Below, piece after piece: positions 44,289 through 53,191 of a DNA stretch of 64,000 nt. Where the stretch lies: the NCBI GenBank assembly GCA_011620605.1, contig WOYW01000014.1, forward strand, positions 62,001 through 126,000, read 5' to 3'. Position 1 is the stretch's first letter. Each line of letters begins with the position of its first letter. The position numbers and the translations under genes are program-made. The notes beneath the pieces were generated by a model. That model saw only the letters and a program-made list of their open reading frames with translations, had not been told where the DNA came from and ran no database searches. Origin of the DNA: Bacteroidales bacterium. Lineage in GTDB: Bacteria > Bacteroidota > Bacteroidia > Bacteroidales > UBA932.

Positions 44289-46192
44289 AGTTTCATCCCT
44301 TCCCGGTAAACCCGGAAAAGCTCTATGGCCTGGTACTCGGCCATCCCCAGTTTATCGTATAGAACGGCGGTATTGTGGTTGCGTTCCTCGGCCCTTTTCC
44401 AGAATTCGCGCGGGTCGTTCCCGGGGAACATGGCCGGATCTTTCTGGCTCTGGTGACGGAAAATGGCATTTCGTTTAATAACCACTTCCTCCGGACTTAA
44501 GGGAACGGCCATATCTACATCGGCTACGTCCCATTCCTGCCAGGCACCCCGGTACAGCCACAAACGGCAGTCTTTCATCCAGGGCCTGTCTCTGAGCTCT
44601 TCCATAGCTGCCAGAATAGCCATATAGCAAACACGGTGCGTCCCGTGCGGGTCGCTCAGGTCACCGGCAGCAAAGATCTGGTGGGGTTTGATACTTTCCA
44701 AAAGATCGCAAATGATCTGTATATCTTCCCGGGACAATGCTTTTTTCTTGACACCTCCGGTTTCGTAGAAGGGCATTTCCAGGAAATGGACGTGCTCGGG
44801 TTCTATTCCCAGGTAATCACAGGCAGATTTGGCTTCTCCCCGGCGGATCATGGTCTTTACCTGGCGAATGGCCAGTGTATCCGGTTCCCCGGGTTTTTTG
44901 TTGGCCATATCCTTGCGGGCCTGTTTGAAGATGGCTTTTGTTTTTTCCTCATCCAGCCCGTATACAGGGGATATTTCGTGCAGAAAATCCAGGAAACGGG
45001 TGACTTCGTGATCAAATACGGCAATATTGCCTGAGGTATGATACGCTATATGTAATATGTGTCCCTGCTCAGATAACCTTGCCACGGTTCCTCCCATGGA
45101 GATCGCATCGTCATCGGGGTGTGGACTGAATACGATCACACGTTTGGGATAGGGCAGAGCTCTTTCCGGACGGGTAGAATCGTCGGCATTGGGTTTTCCC
45201 CCGGGCCACCCGGTAATGGAATGCTGTAAGAAATTGAATGTATCAATGTTGATCTTACTGAAAGGTCCGCGTTCGGTGATCAGGTCACTCATCCCGTTAT
45301 CGTTGTAATCTCGCGCAGTAAGTTTCAAAATGGGCTTGTCCAGGTGACGGCACAGCCAGAATACGGCTTTCCGTGTTAGTTCTTCCGTCCAAATGCAGGG
45401 TCCTGTAAGCCAGGGTGTTGCCACACGGGTTAATTCAGCCGATGCGGCCTGGTCTATGATCACTTCTGTCTGGGCATGGTTTTGCAGGTAACTGGACGGA
45501 TTTGTCTCGTCCACTTTGCCTTCCACCATTTTCTTAACGGCTTTGGCTTCTCCTTCTCCCCAGGCCAGGTAATAAATGGACCGGCTCTCCAGTATGGTTT
45601 GGATGCCCATGGTAAGAGAATAATTGGGAACGTAATCCACTCCAAAAAATTCACTGGCAGCCGATATACGGGTATTGGTATTGAGTGTGATCAAACGGGT
45701 CCGGGAACTGTAATGGGAACCGGGTTCGTTTGTGCCCATACCCGCAGTGATCAATACGTCTATGCCTCCGTAAGAGGCTATCTTGTTTTCAAAATCTGTA
45801 CAATGACGGGCAACCTGGGACCGGGGAACGTTTCCGTCCAGGTAATGTACCTGGGTAGGGGGGATGTCCAGTAAGTCAAAAACGTATTCTTTCAGAAAAC
45901 GGTAGTGAGATTGTATTTCGTCCTTATGCAGCGGGTAATATTCATTGATGCCGAATACCACCACATTCTTGAAACTTCTCCCGTTTTCGTATGCCTTGGC
46001 AAAAAGTTCGAAGACGGGGATCATGGCAGGCCGGGAAGATAACCCCAGCACCAGTTTTTTCCCCTGTGATTCTTTTTGTGTGAGTAACGTAAGGATGTTT
46101 TCCACCAGGTAACCGGATGCTTCCAACTGGTCATTATAAATAAAAACAGGTAAGTTTTCGTACCTTCTGCTAAAATCGTAGTTCACTGCCAT
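44285..46192 (-). CDS. NagB-like domain fused to a PIG-L/LmbE deacetylase-like domain
   Basis: A 635-residue two-domain protein. The N-terminal half (about 10-290) is homologous to glucosamine-6-phosphate deaminase; the C-terminal half (about 345-620) is a PIG-L/LmbE zinc deacetylase-like domain with HPDDD (358-362) and HGTH (516-519). Such fusions are known in Bacteroidota and are usually annotated nagB. Here the deaminase active site looks destroyed: the catalytic Asp of the MDEY motif is Asn83 (INEY), and the GxxGHIxFNEP loop is shortened to GMGTNEP (151-157), losing the catalytic Asp/His region. The deacetylase-like motifs are intact. It lies two bases after kdsA and probably works on amino sugars, perhaps as a sensor or deacetylase. 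Confidence 0.88.
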   Translation of the reverse strand: MAVNYDFSRRYENLPVFIYNDQLEASGYLVENILTLLTQKESQGKKLVLGLSSRPAMIPVFELFAKAYENGRSFKNVVVFGINEYYPLHKDEIQSHYRFLKEYVFDLLDIPPTQVHYLDGNVPRSQVARHCTDFENKIASYGGIDVLITAGMGTNEPGSHYSSRTRLITLNTNTRISAASEFFGVDYVPNYSLTMGIQTILESRSIYYLAWGEGEAKAVKKMVEGKVDETNPSSYLQNHAQTEVIIDQAASAELTRVATPWLTGPCIWTEELTRKAVFWLCRHLDKPILKLTARDYNDNGMSDLITERGPFSKINIDTFNFLQHSITGWPGGKPNADDSTRPERALPYPKRVIVFSPHPDDDAISMGGTVARLSEQGHILHIAYHTSGNIAVFDHEVTRFLDFLHEISPVYGLDEEKTKAIFKQARKDMANKKPGEPDTLAIRQVKTMIRRGEAKSACDYLGIEPEHVHFLEMPFYETGGVKKKALSREDIQIICDLLESIKPHQIFAAGDLSDPHGTHRVCYMAILAAMEELRDRPWMKDCRLWLYRGAWQEWDVADVDMAVPLSPEEVVIKRNAIFRHQSQKDPAMFPGNDPREFWKRAEERNHNTAVLYDKLGMAEYQAIELFRVYREGMKL

Positions 46193-46194
46193 AT

Positions 46195-47010
46195 TTATTC
46201 CTGAATATCTTGTTTTGTGATTATGTAAGTTTGCCGGAAAGCAATTATTTTACGGACCAGAACCTCCATTTGGTTCAGGGGTAGCATGTTGCTTCCGTCG
46301 GACAGTGCTTCCGCCGGATTGGGATGCGTCTCTATGAACAAACCGTCGGCACCGGATGCAACCCCGGCAGCTGCCAGCGTTGAGATCATTTGCGGATCTC
46401 CGCCCGATATGCCTCTTGTCTGGTTGGGCTTCTGCAGGGAGTGGGTAACATCCAGTATCACAGGCACATGCAGTTTTTGCATTATTGGGATACTGCGCAC
46501 ATCAAATATCAAGTCAGTATAACCGAACTGGGCGCCTCTTTCGGTCAACATGATCTTCTCCCGGATGGCCCCAAACTGAAGCAATTTTTCCACAACAAAG
46601 CGCATCTGTTCCGGAGCCAGGAATTGTCCTTTTTTGACGTTGACTTTTTTCCCCGTCTGGGCAGCGGCCTTTAACAGGGATGTCTGCCGGCATAGAAAAG
46701 CCGGTATCTGGATAATGTCCACATCGTACTCGGCTGCCATTAAGGCTTCGTCGGGAGTATGCACGTCCGTTGTGATCTCTACGCCAAAGTATTCTCGGAT
46801 GTTTTGCAGGACTTCCAGCCCGTTCCGGTCACCGATCCCGGTAAAGGAATCTATTCGGGTCCGGTTTTCTTTCCGGTAAGAAGCTTTAAAAATAAGAGGA
46901 ATGCCGTACTTTTGGGTAATTTGTAAAAGTTTTTCGGCCGTTTCCATGCAGATCTTTTCAGATTCTACGACACAGGGACCGGAAATAAGGAAGAAACCCT
47001 GGAGATCCAT
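46195..47010 (-). CDS. kdsA: 3-deoxy-8-phosphooctulonate synthase
   Basis: A 271-residue TIM-barrel enzyme that condenses PEP with arabinose 5-phosphate to give Kdo 8-phosphate. ISGPCVVES at 9-17 has cysteine (Cys13) at the position that separates metal-dependent from metal-independent enzymes (Asn in E. coli), so this is the metal-dependent class. KASYRKENRT, EITTDVHTP, LTERG and DVTHSLQKP are further conserved stretches. It lies between rarA and the NagB-like gene with gaps of 37 and two bases. Together with kdsC it indicates lipopolysaccharide synthesis. Confidence 0.95.
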   Translation of the reverse strand: MDLQGFFLISGPCVVESEKICMETAEKLLQITQKYGIPLIFKASYRKENRTRIDSFTGIGDRNGLEVLQNIREYFGVEITTDVHTPDEALMAAEYDVDIIQIPAFLCRQTSLLKAAAQTGKKVNVKKGQFLAPEQMRFVVEKLLQFGAIREKIMLTERGAQFGYTDLIFDVRSIPIMQKLHVPVILDVTHSLQKPNQTRGISGGDPQMISTLAAAGVASGADGLFIETHPNPAEALSDGSNMLPLNQMEVLVRKIIAFRQTYIITKQDIQE

Positions 47011-47047
47011 AATGCAAATATTTAATTTGTAAAGTTACAATTTTTTC

Positions 47048-48334
47048 CTATCCTTTGTCATATTTGCCTTTCCAGCGTGCCAGAAATTTGGAGATCTCTC
47101 TTTCCCGCGGGTTGTCCCCTGGCGTATAAAAGCGTGTGCCACTGATCTCTGAAGGCAAAAATTCCTGCTCTACGAAATTTTGTTCATATTGGTGGGCATA
47201 CTTGTAGTCTTTGGCGTAGCCCAGTTCTTTCATCAGTTGGGTAGGAGCGTTGCGCAAATGAAGCGGTACGCTCAGATCTCCCTTGTCCCGGACCATTTCC
47301 AGGGCGGCATCGATAGCCATATAGGCCGAGTTGCTTTTGGGGCTGGTGGCCAGGTATACGGCCGTCTGCGAAAGCGGGATCCTTCCCTCGGGCATCCCGA
47401 TCTTGTGCACGGCGTCAAAACAGGCATTCGCCATTAAAAAGGCATTAGGATTGGCCAGCCCGATGTCTTCCGAGGCCAGGATGACCATCCTGCGGGCAAT
47501 GAACAGGGGATCCTCACCGGCCGCGATCATCCTTGCCAGCCAGTAAACCGCCCCGTTGGGATCGCTTCCGCGGATGCTTTTTATGAATGCCGAGATAATA
47601 TCGTAGTGCTGTTCGCCGTTTTTATCGTACAGCACTATGTTTTTCTGCAGTCTTTTCTGAACTTCATCGTTATTGAACAGGATGGTTTCACCTTCATCGT
47701 AGCTGGAAATAACTATTTCTATAATATTCAATAACTTACGCGCATCTCCACCCGAAAGGCGGAACAATGCCTCTGTTTCCTCTACACGGATATCCAGGGA
47801 ACTGATGTATTCATCTTCTTTGAGCGCACGTTCAAATAATGTTTTCAAATCATTGACGCCCAGTGTTTTAAGAACATATACCTGGCACCGTGAAAGCAGG
47901 GGAGCGATCACTTCAAAAGACGGGTTCTCTGTAGTGGCGCCAATAAGCACTATGGTACCGTCTTCTACGGCACCCAGCAGCGCATCCTGCTGGGATTTGC
48001 TGAAACGGTGGATCTCGTCTATAAAGAGAATGGGCCGGTTTTTCTGGAACATTTTGTTGGATCGGGAACGTTGTATAACATCCCGCACGTCCTTAACACC
48101 GGAACTCACCGCAGATAAACTGTAGAAGGTACGTTCCAGATCCTGAGCTATGATACGGGCCAGGGTGGTTTTTCCAACGCCCGGAGGTCCCCAGAGAATA
48201 AATGAAGACAGGTTCCGGCTTTCAATCATTTTCCGTAGTACGGCATCGGGAGCCACCAGGTGTTCCTGTCCCACAAAATCAGCAAAAGTAGTGGGACGCA
48301 TCCGTTCGGCCAGGGGGATACTGCTGTTCAACAT
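47048..48334 (-). CDS. rarA: Replication-associated recombination AAA ATPase RarA
   Basis: A 428-residue clamp-loader-like ATPase (MgsA/WRNIP1 family) acting at stalled replication forks. The N-terminus PLAERMRPTTFADFVGQEHLV is diagnostic; Walker A is GPPGVGKTT (49-57), Walker B with sensor-like residues is LFIDEIHRFSKSQQDALL, and the Arg finger region is SRCQVYVLKTL. The C-terminal tetramerisation part contains IKSIRGSDPNGAVYWLARMI, the family's most conserved stretch. It lies 71 bases after the upstream gene and 37 before kdsA, so cotranscription is possible but not required. Confidence 0.95.
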   Translation of the reverse strand: MLNSSIPLAERMRPTTFADFVGQEHLVAPDAVLRKMIESRNLSSFILWGPPGVGKTTLARIIAQDLERTFYSLSAVSSGVKDVRDVIQRSRSNKMFQKNRPILFIDEIHRFSKSQQDALLGAVEDGTIVLIGATTENPSFEVIAPLLSRCQVYVLKTLGVNDLKTLFERALKEDEYISSLDIRVEETEALFRLSGGDARKLLNIIEIVISSYDEGETILFNNDEVQKRLQKNIVLYDKNGEQHYDIISAFIKSIRGSDPNGAVYWLARMIAAGEDPLFIARRMVILASEDIGLANPNAFLMANACFDAVHKIGMPEGRIPLSQTAVYLATSPKSNSAYMAIDAALEMVRDKGDLSVPLHLRNAPTQLMKELGYAKDYKYAHQYEQNFVEQEFLPSEISGTRFYTPGDNPREREISKFLARWKGKYDKG

Positions 48335-48405
48335 ATACCGGTTAAACTATGTCTATTGCCAAAAAGCTATTTAACATAATATAAATTGTGTGCCTTTTAT
48401 CGTAT

Positions 48406-49689
48406 TTAGCGCTCGCGGCGTCTTAATTGGCGTATAATACGGGATATGACACTTTCCATGGAAGACTCGGGTTCTATCACGTTGTAGTCCTCCCAGAATC
48501 CGGGGTCTTCAAAATCGGCTACCCGGTCAAGTGTAATGTCCGTAGTTTTCACACGGCTCTCCCTCGGGATCTTGTACGTTTCCCGGCTGTACTCGGTCAT
48601 GGCCATTTCCGAACTGATGGTATAATTCTGTCTGAACAGTTTACGGTCCCATTTGGCATTGAACTTGAGATCAGTCCTGGAATAATCAAAAACCCACAGA
48701 CCTTCCGGAATTTGCCTGTATTGCACCATATAAGCAGCATATTCCACACGGGCTTTCAACCCGAAGGGTTTCCGGCGAATAAATAAGGACGTAGCATTTT
48801 CTTTGTCTTCAATGTTCATGTTGAATTCCACGCGTGTGATGGCCATGCTCTCCCGGTCAATATACATTTTACCCCGGAACAGGATCTCGTCCAGGAACGG
48901 CTTCTGATCAAAAGAGATCACGTAATTGATCCTTTCGTTCATCTGTACCGGATGTTCCATGGTAAAATCGTAATACTGTTCTATCTCTGTGACATTCACA
49001 CCCAGGAAAAGATTGTTTACAATATCAATATCCAGTGCGGAACGGATCCCTCCCTGGAATTTCACAAATACCGTATCAATACGCCGCCAGTCAATACTTC
49101 CGCGGCCCTTGTAAATACCCACCTGGTCTATGGCAAAACTGGGTGTATACGGGGATTTGTGAACGTCTATAACAGCCTCTGAAAGTGTTACATACGTATT
49201 TCCCTTGCGGATCATTTCCCGGTAAAATCCCGTCATCTGCATCCGCTCCTGCGGGTAATTGTGTTTGATATTGCTAACGGCTTCTTTTACAATTACCAGC
49301 GGGTCCAATGGCCTTATAGTGGTCATGGGTATAGGCAACGCCGCCTGGATAAGGCCTATGGTCAAAGGCTTGTTGGAATCCAGAAAGCTGCTTATTGGAA
49401 TTGAAGCGGTGTGATAACCCAAATAACTAATAATTAATGTCTTATCTGCATAAGCACGGGGAAATTTCAGGGTAAAATATCCTTCCCCGTTAGTTACTAT
49501 GCTTATACCTATATCTTGTATACTGACCGAGGCAAAAACCATCGGACGTTTAGTTCCGGCATCTATGACCGTTCCGGAGATGCTGAGCGTATTCTCCTGG
49601 GCTCTCATTGAAAATACAGCTCCTGCTACAAACAAAATGCTCATTATCAGCACTTTGACTGTATTTTTTGTGATAATGTTCGTTTTCAT
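48406..49689 (-). CDS. Exported protein with carboxypeptidase-regulatory-like domain
   Basis: A 427-residue protein with an N-terminal signal peptide (about 12-30, ending SMRAQE). A carboxypeptidase-D-regulatory-like domain (about 36-115, ISGTVIDAGTKRPMVFASVSIQDIGISIVTNGEGYF) is followed by a conserved beta-rich C-terminal region (KEAVSNIKHNYPQERMQMTGFYRE and later DRESMAITRVEFNMN) that is common in uncharacterised Bacteroidota envelope proteins. It lacks a TonB receptor barrel, so it is not a SusC protein. It is probably periplasmic or anchored at the outer membrane. The function is unknown. It is divergent from rlmD. Confidence 0.78.
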   Translation of the reverse strand: MKTNIITKNTVKVLIMSILFVAGAVFSMRAQENTLSISGTVIDAGTKRPMVFASVSIQDIGISIVTNGEGYFTLKFPRAYADKTLIISYLGYHTASIPISSFLDSNKPLTIGLIQAALPIPMTTIRPLDPLVIVKEAVSNIKHNYPQERMQMTGFYREMIRKGNTYVTLSEAVIDVHKSPYTPSFAIDQVGIYKGRGSIDWRRIDTVFVKFQGGIRSALDIDIVNNLFLGVNVTEIEQYYDFTMEHPVQMNERINYVISFDQKPFLDEILFRGKMYIDRESMAITRVEFNMNIEDKENATSLFIRRKPFGLKARVEYAAYMVQYRQIPEGLWVFDYSRTDLKFNAKWDRKLFRQNYTISSEMAMTEYSRETYKIPRESRVKTTDITLDRVADFEDPGFWEDYNVIEPESSMESVISRIIRQLRRRER

Positions 49690-49761
49690 ATCTGGGCTGT
49701 TTTATACATTCCTCTAAAATACGCTTTTTTTTCGCATTTTTGCCATTTGTAAAAGAATCTT

Positions 49762-51360
49762 ATGGGAAAACGAGACAGGGAAATTCTGGAGAATGTACTA
49801 ATAGAAACGGTGGCCGCCGAGGGTAACGCGCTGGCTCATGTCAACGGTAAAGCGCTGTTTGTACCTATGGCCGTTCCGGGAGATATTGTGAACGTACAGG
49901 TCACGCACAAGAAAAAGAATTATATGGAAGGATATATTCTGGAAATGGTAAGCCCTTCCTCCATGCGCCTGGAACCGTTCTGCAGCCACTTTGGGGATTG
50001 CGGAGGTTGCCGCTGGCAGCCCATACCTTATAATAAACAGTTGGAATTCAAGCAACAGCAAGTCATAGATCAGCTGACCCGCATAGGCAAACTGGAGCTT
50101 CCCCCGGCAGCACCCATTATGGGCTCGAAAAAAACCATCAGGTACCGCAACAAGCTGGAATTCACCTTCTCCAATAGCCGTTGGGTGCCGTTTGAAGAGC
50201 TCCGGCAGGAAGCTGGTGCTCCCCTGCCGGGATCCCTGTCTGCAAAAACCCCAGCACCCGGGGCCGCTCCCCTGCCGGGTTCCCAATCTGCACCGGATAC
50301 TGCACCCGGGGCCACTTCCTTCACGAGGTCCGAGTCCGCTCAGGCAGCGGCACCCGGTAGCGCTCCCCTGCCCCCACCCCTGCTTCCGCCGCTGGCGTCT
50401 CAGTCCCCTGCTTTGGGATTCCACGTCCGGGGCCGGTTTGACAAGGTGCTGGACATTGAAACATGCCATTTGCAGGAAGAACCGTCCAATGCCATCCGCG
50501 TGGCGGTCAGGGATTATGCCATTGAAAAAGGTCTGTCCTTCTTTGACCTGCGGCAACAGACCGGTTTCCTGCGCACCCTGATGATCCGCATAACCCTGAC
50601 CGGTGAAGTAATGGTAGTTGTGGTATTTGCCCACGACAAACCCGATGCCAGGGAAGACGATACGGCGCGTTTTGCGTTGCTGGACTATCTGAAACAAGCG
50701 TTTCCGCAGATCACATCCCTACATTATGTGATCAATACCAAACGCAACGACAGCCTTCCGGACCAGGAAGTGATCCATTACGCCGGAAAACCCTATATTG
50801 TGGAAACCATGGAAGACCTGGAATTCCGCATCGGCCCAAAATCCTTCTACCAGACCAACAGCCGGCAGGCCCTGCGTATGTACCAAAAGATCAGGGAATA
50901 TGCAGATCTTCAGGGAGATGAGACCGTTTACGACTTCTACACGGGAACAGGGACCATCGCCCTGTTCCTGGCCCGGCATTGCCGCCGGGTGACAGGCATT
51001 GAATACGTCCCGGAAGCCATCGACGATGCACGGAAAAACGCCTCGGCAAATAACATTGAAAACGTACGTTTTTATGCCGGGGACATGAAGGATGTGCTGA
51101 CGCCGGATTTCATTGCTGCAGAAGGCCATCCCCGTGTGGTGGTGCTGGATCCGCCGCGCGCAGGGGTGCACGAAAACGTGCTGAAAGTGCTCCTGGAGAC
51201 GGCCCCGGAAAAGATCATCTACGTGAGCTGCAACCCCGCTACCCAGGCGCGCGACCTGGCCCTGCTGCAACCCGCCTACCGGATCACGCACGTGCAGCCC
51301 TTTGATATGTTTCCACACACGCACCATGTTGAAAATATTGTTGTTGTTGAAAAAAAATAA
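49762..51360 (+). CDS. rlmD: 23S rRNA (uracil-C5)-methyltransferase with a repeat insertion
   Basis: A 532-residue RumA/RlmD-type methyltransferase. An N-terminal TRAM domain (about 10-65) precedes the 4Fe-4S ligands CSHFGDCGGCRW (Cys74, Cys80, Cys83) with a fourth cysteine in IETCHL. The SAM motif is VYDFYTGTGTIALFLA and the catalytic cysteine is near residue 490 in YVSCNPATQARDL. It should methylate U1939 or U747 of 23S rRNA. Between LEFTFSNSRW and LGFHVRGRFDKVLDI, which normally lie about 15 residues apart, sit about 70 Pro/Ala/Ser-rich residues made of 16-residue repeats. The frame stays open, so the gene is probably functional. Confidence 0.93.
   Translation: MGKRDREILENVLIETVAAEGNALAHVNGKALFVPMAVPGDIVNVQVTHKKKNYMEGYILEMVSPSSMRLEPFCSHFGDCGGCRWQPIPYNKQLEFKQQQVIDQLTRIGKLELPPAAPIMGSKKTIRYRNKLEFTFSNSRWVPFEELRQEAGAPLPGSLSAKTPAPGAAPLPGSQSAPDTAPGATSFTRSESAQAAAPGSAPLPPPLLPPLASQSPALGFHVRGRFDKVLDIETCHLQEEPSNAIRVAVRDYAIEKGLSFFDLRQQTGFLRTLMIRITLTGEVMVVVVFAHDKPDAREDDTARFALLDYLKQAFPQITSLHYVINTKRNDSLPDQEVIHYAGKPYIVETMEDLEFRIGPKSFYQTNSRQALRMYQKIREYADLQGDETVYDFYTGTGTIALFLARHCRRVTGIEYVPEAIDDARKNASANNIENVRFYAGDMKDVLTPDFIAAEGHPRVVVLDPPRAGVHENVLKVLLETAPEKIIYVSCNPATQARDLALLQPAYRITHVQPFDMFPHTHHVENIVVVEKK
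50212..50412 (+). repeat. In-frame 48-base degenerate tandem repeat in rlmD
   Basis: Residues 151-217 of RlmD comprise about four imperfect 16-residue units: GAPLPGSLSAKTPAP, GAAPLPGSQSAPDTAP, GATSFTRSESAQAAAP and the start of a fourth, GSAPLPPP. The DNA period is 48 bases and GC-rich, consistent with slippage or unequal recombination followed by drift. Confidence 0.75.
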
Positions 51361-51430
51361 TATGTACTGCCACGAAAATCTCCACAGGTTTCTACTGCAG
51401 CACATTGTTTGTTAACCACTTGCATACGTC

Positions 51431-53125
51431 ATGAACACAGAAGCATCAATAACCGGCATCAACGGCACCTCCGGCACGAATAGCGAGCCGGCCACCACCA
51501 TTTGCGCTCCGGCCACCACCATCTGCGCTCCGGCCACCCCGCACGCCGTTGGGGCACTGGCCCTGATCCGCATGAGCGGGCAGCAAGCGCTGGAGATTGC
51601 CGGGAAAGTGTTCCATTCGGCAGCCTGCCCGGACCTGACCCAAAGCGAAGGCTACCGCACCTACTTCGGGCGTGTGACCGACTCGGCAGGGGAACTGCTG
51701 GACCAGGTGCTACTGAGCGTTTTCCGCGCCCCCCACTCATTCACCGGCGAGGACAGCGTGGAGATCTCGTGCCACGGATCGCTGTACATCCAGGATACCC
51801 TGCTGCGCACCCTGGTGGAAAACGGCGCGTTGATGGCCGGTCCCGGGGAATTCTCGCAACGTGCCTTCATGAACGGCAAGATGGATCTGGCCCAGGCCGA
51901 GGCCGTTGCCGACCTGATCGCCTCGGAAAACCGAACCTCCCACAAACTGGCCATGGACCAGATGCGCGGCGTCTTTTCGCAGGAACTGTCCTTATTGCGG
52001 TCCCGCCTCCTGGAACTGGCTTCTTTGATGGAACTGGAATTGGATTTTGCCGAGGAGGATGTGGAGTTTGCGGATAAGACCGAATTGCACCGCCTTGTGG
52101 GGTCACTGCTGGAACGCATCGGGAAGCTATGCGATTCGTTCCGGATGGGTAATGTCATGAAAAAAGGTGTACCGATAGCTATTGCCGGGGTTGTAAATGC
52201 CGGGAAATCAACGCTATTGAACGCACTGCTGGGTGAAGAAAAAGCGCTGGTTACACCTGTGGCCGGCACTACGCGCGATATCATAGAAGACGTACTTGTA
52301 GTGGACGGGATCCCGTTCCGGTTCATAGATACGGCCGGGTTGCGTTTCATTGGTGATGTGGATGAGTTGTCACAGGAACATATTGAGAAGCTTGGCGTGG
52401 CACGTTCCCTGGAAACCATACGCTCGGCGGCCGTTTTGATGCTGGTTATGGACGCCTCCAGGCCCGATACCTACACGGAAAGCCTGCAATCTGTCCGAAT
52501 TAACGACCTGTTGGGCAAAGCACATCCGGTGATACAGCCAGGATCCTTCTTAGGGAGCCAACCGGGAACTCCCTTAGGGAACCAACCGGGAACTCCCTTA
52601 GGGAGCCAACCGGAAGGCCTGCAATCTTTACGGAAATACAAGAAAGAACATATCTTGTTTGTAATCAATAAAATTGACCTAGTGGACAACAAAGATGTTG
52701 CATTGGAGCATTTTATGAATACTTTGCGTAACTATATTGTTACAAATAGTTTGAATTTGAATGTTTATGGGGAAGTCAGGCCAAGTGAAAATGCGGCTAT
52801 TAACAACGGGCAGTATTCCATATTGCCGGTATCAGCGGCCAATAACGATGGTATTGAAGCTATTAAACAAGCTTTAGTTGGGATGATCCGGCCTGTACTG
52901 GATGAAAATACCGTTATGCTCACTAACCTGCGTCACTACCAGGAACTTAGCGCTGCCCGGGAAGCCCTGGAACGCGTTCGCGAGGGCCTGGAAGCCAGCC
53001 TTAGCGGCGACCTGCTCACCCCCGACCTGCGCCAGGCGCTGCACCACGTCGGCAGCATAGTGGGTGAGATCACCCCTGACGACATACTGGGTGAGATTTT
53101 CGGGCGCTTCTGTATAGGTAAGTAA
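51431..53125 (+). CDS. mnmE: tRNA modification GTPase MnmE with insertions
   Basis: MnmE works with MnmG to place the (carboxymethyl)aminomethyl group on U34 of certain tRNAs. The N-terminal folate domain (TICAPATPHAVGALALIRMSG), helical domain and embedded G domain are clear: G1 GVVNAGKS near 253, the TTRD G2 region, DTAGLR, and NKID near 411. The C-terminus ends FCIGK, as required. At 564 residues it is about 100 longer than usual. The TICAPAT segment is duplicated at 23-29 and 30-36, an eight-residue repeat array is inserted at about 374-398 in the G domain, and a further extra stretch lies between NKID and VSAANN (about 415-455), where the DNA turns AT-rich. The frame is intact. Confidence 0.94.
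   Translation: MNTEASITGINGTSGTNSEPATTICAPATTICAPATPHAVGALALIRMSGQQALEIAGKVFHSAACPDLTQSEGYRTYFGRVTDSAGELLDQVLLSVFRAPHSFTGEDSVEISCHGSLYIQDTLLRTLVENGALMAGPGEFSQRAFMNGKMDLAQAEAVADLIASENRTSHKLAMDQMRGVFSQELSLLRSRLLELASLMELELDFAEEDVEFADKTELHRLVGSLLERIGKLCDSFRMGNVMKKGVPIAIAGVVNAGKSTLLNALLGEEKALVTPVAGTTRDIIEDVLVVDGIPFRFIDTAGLRFIGDVDELSQEHIEKLGVARSLETIRSAAVLMLVMDASRPDTYTESLQSVRINDLLGKAHPVIQPGSFLGSQPGTPLGNQPGTPLGSQPEGLQSLRKYKKEHILFVINKIDLVDNKDVALEHFMNTLRNYIVTNSLNLNVYGEVRPSENAAINNGQYSILPVSAANNDGIEAIKQALVGMIRPVLDENTVMLTNLRHYQELSAAREALERVREGLEASLSGDLLTPDLRQALHHVGSIVGEITPDDILGEIFGRFCIGK
51488..51545 (+). repeat. 21-base tandem repeat at the 5' end of mnmE
   Basis: Units start at 51488, 51509 and 51530 with CCGGCCACCACCAT; the first two are identical except one base and the third is partial. 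They duplicate the conserved TICAPAT segment in frame. Confidence 0.85.
52550..52621 (+). repeat. 24-base tandem repeat in the mnmE G domain
   Basis: Three units start at 52550, 52574 and 52598 with TTAGGGA; the first two differ at one base and the third diverges at its end. They encode LGSQPGTP, LGNQPGTP and LGSQPEGL, an eight-residue repeat inserted in a surface loop before the NKID motif. Confidence 0.9.
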
Positions 53126-53147
53126 AGTAAAAAATTCATAATTTAAC

Positions 53148-53178
53148 TTTCGATCACACCTCATTTTTCCTAACTTTG
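53148..53178 (+). promoter_or_regulatory. Promoter of the hairpin-array/RAYT-like transcription unit
   Basis: TTTC (53148-53151), a 19-base spacer and TAACTTTG (53171-53178), an exact TAnnTTTG match. The predicted start at about 53184 lies just before the first hairpin unit, so the whole array would be transcribed as the leader of the gene at 53458. Confidence 0.65.
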
Positions 53179-53191
53179 GAAAGCCAGAGAG

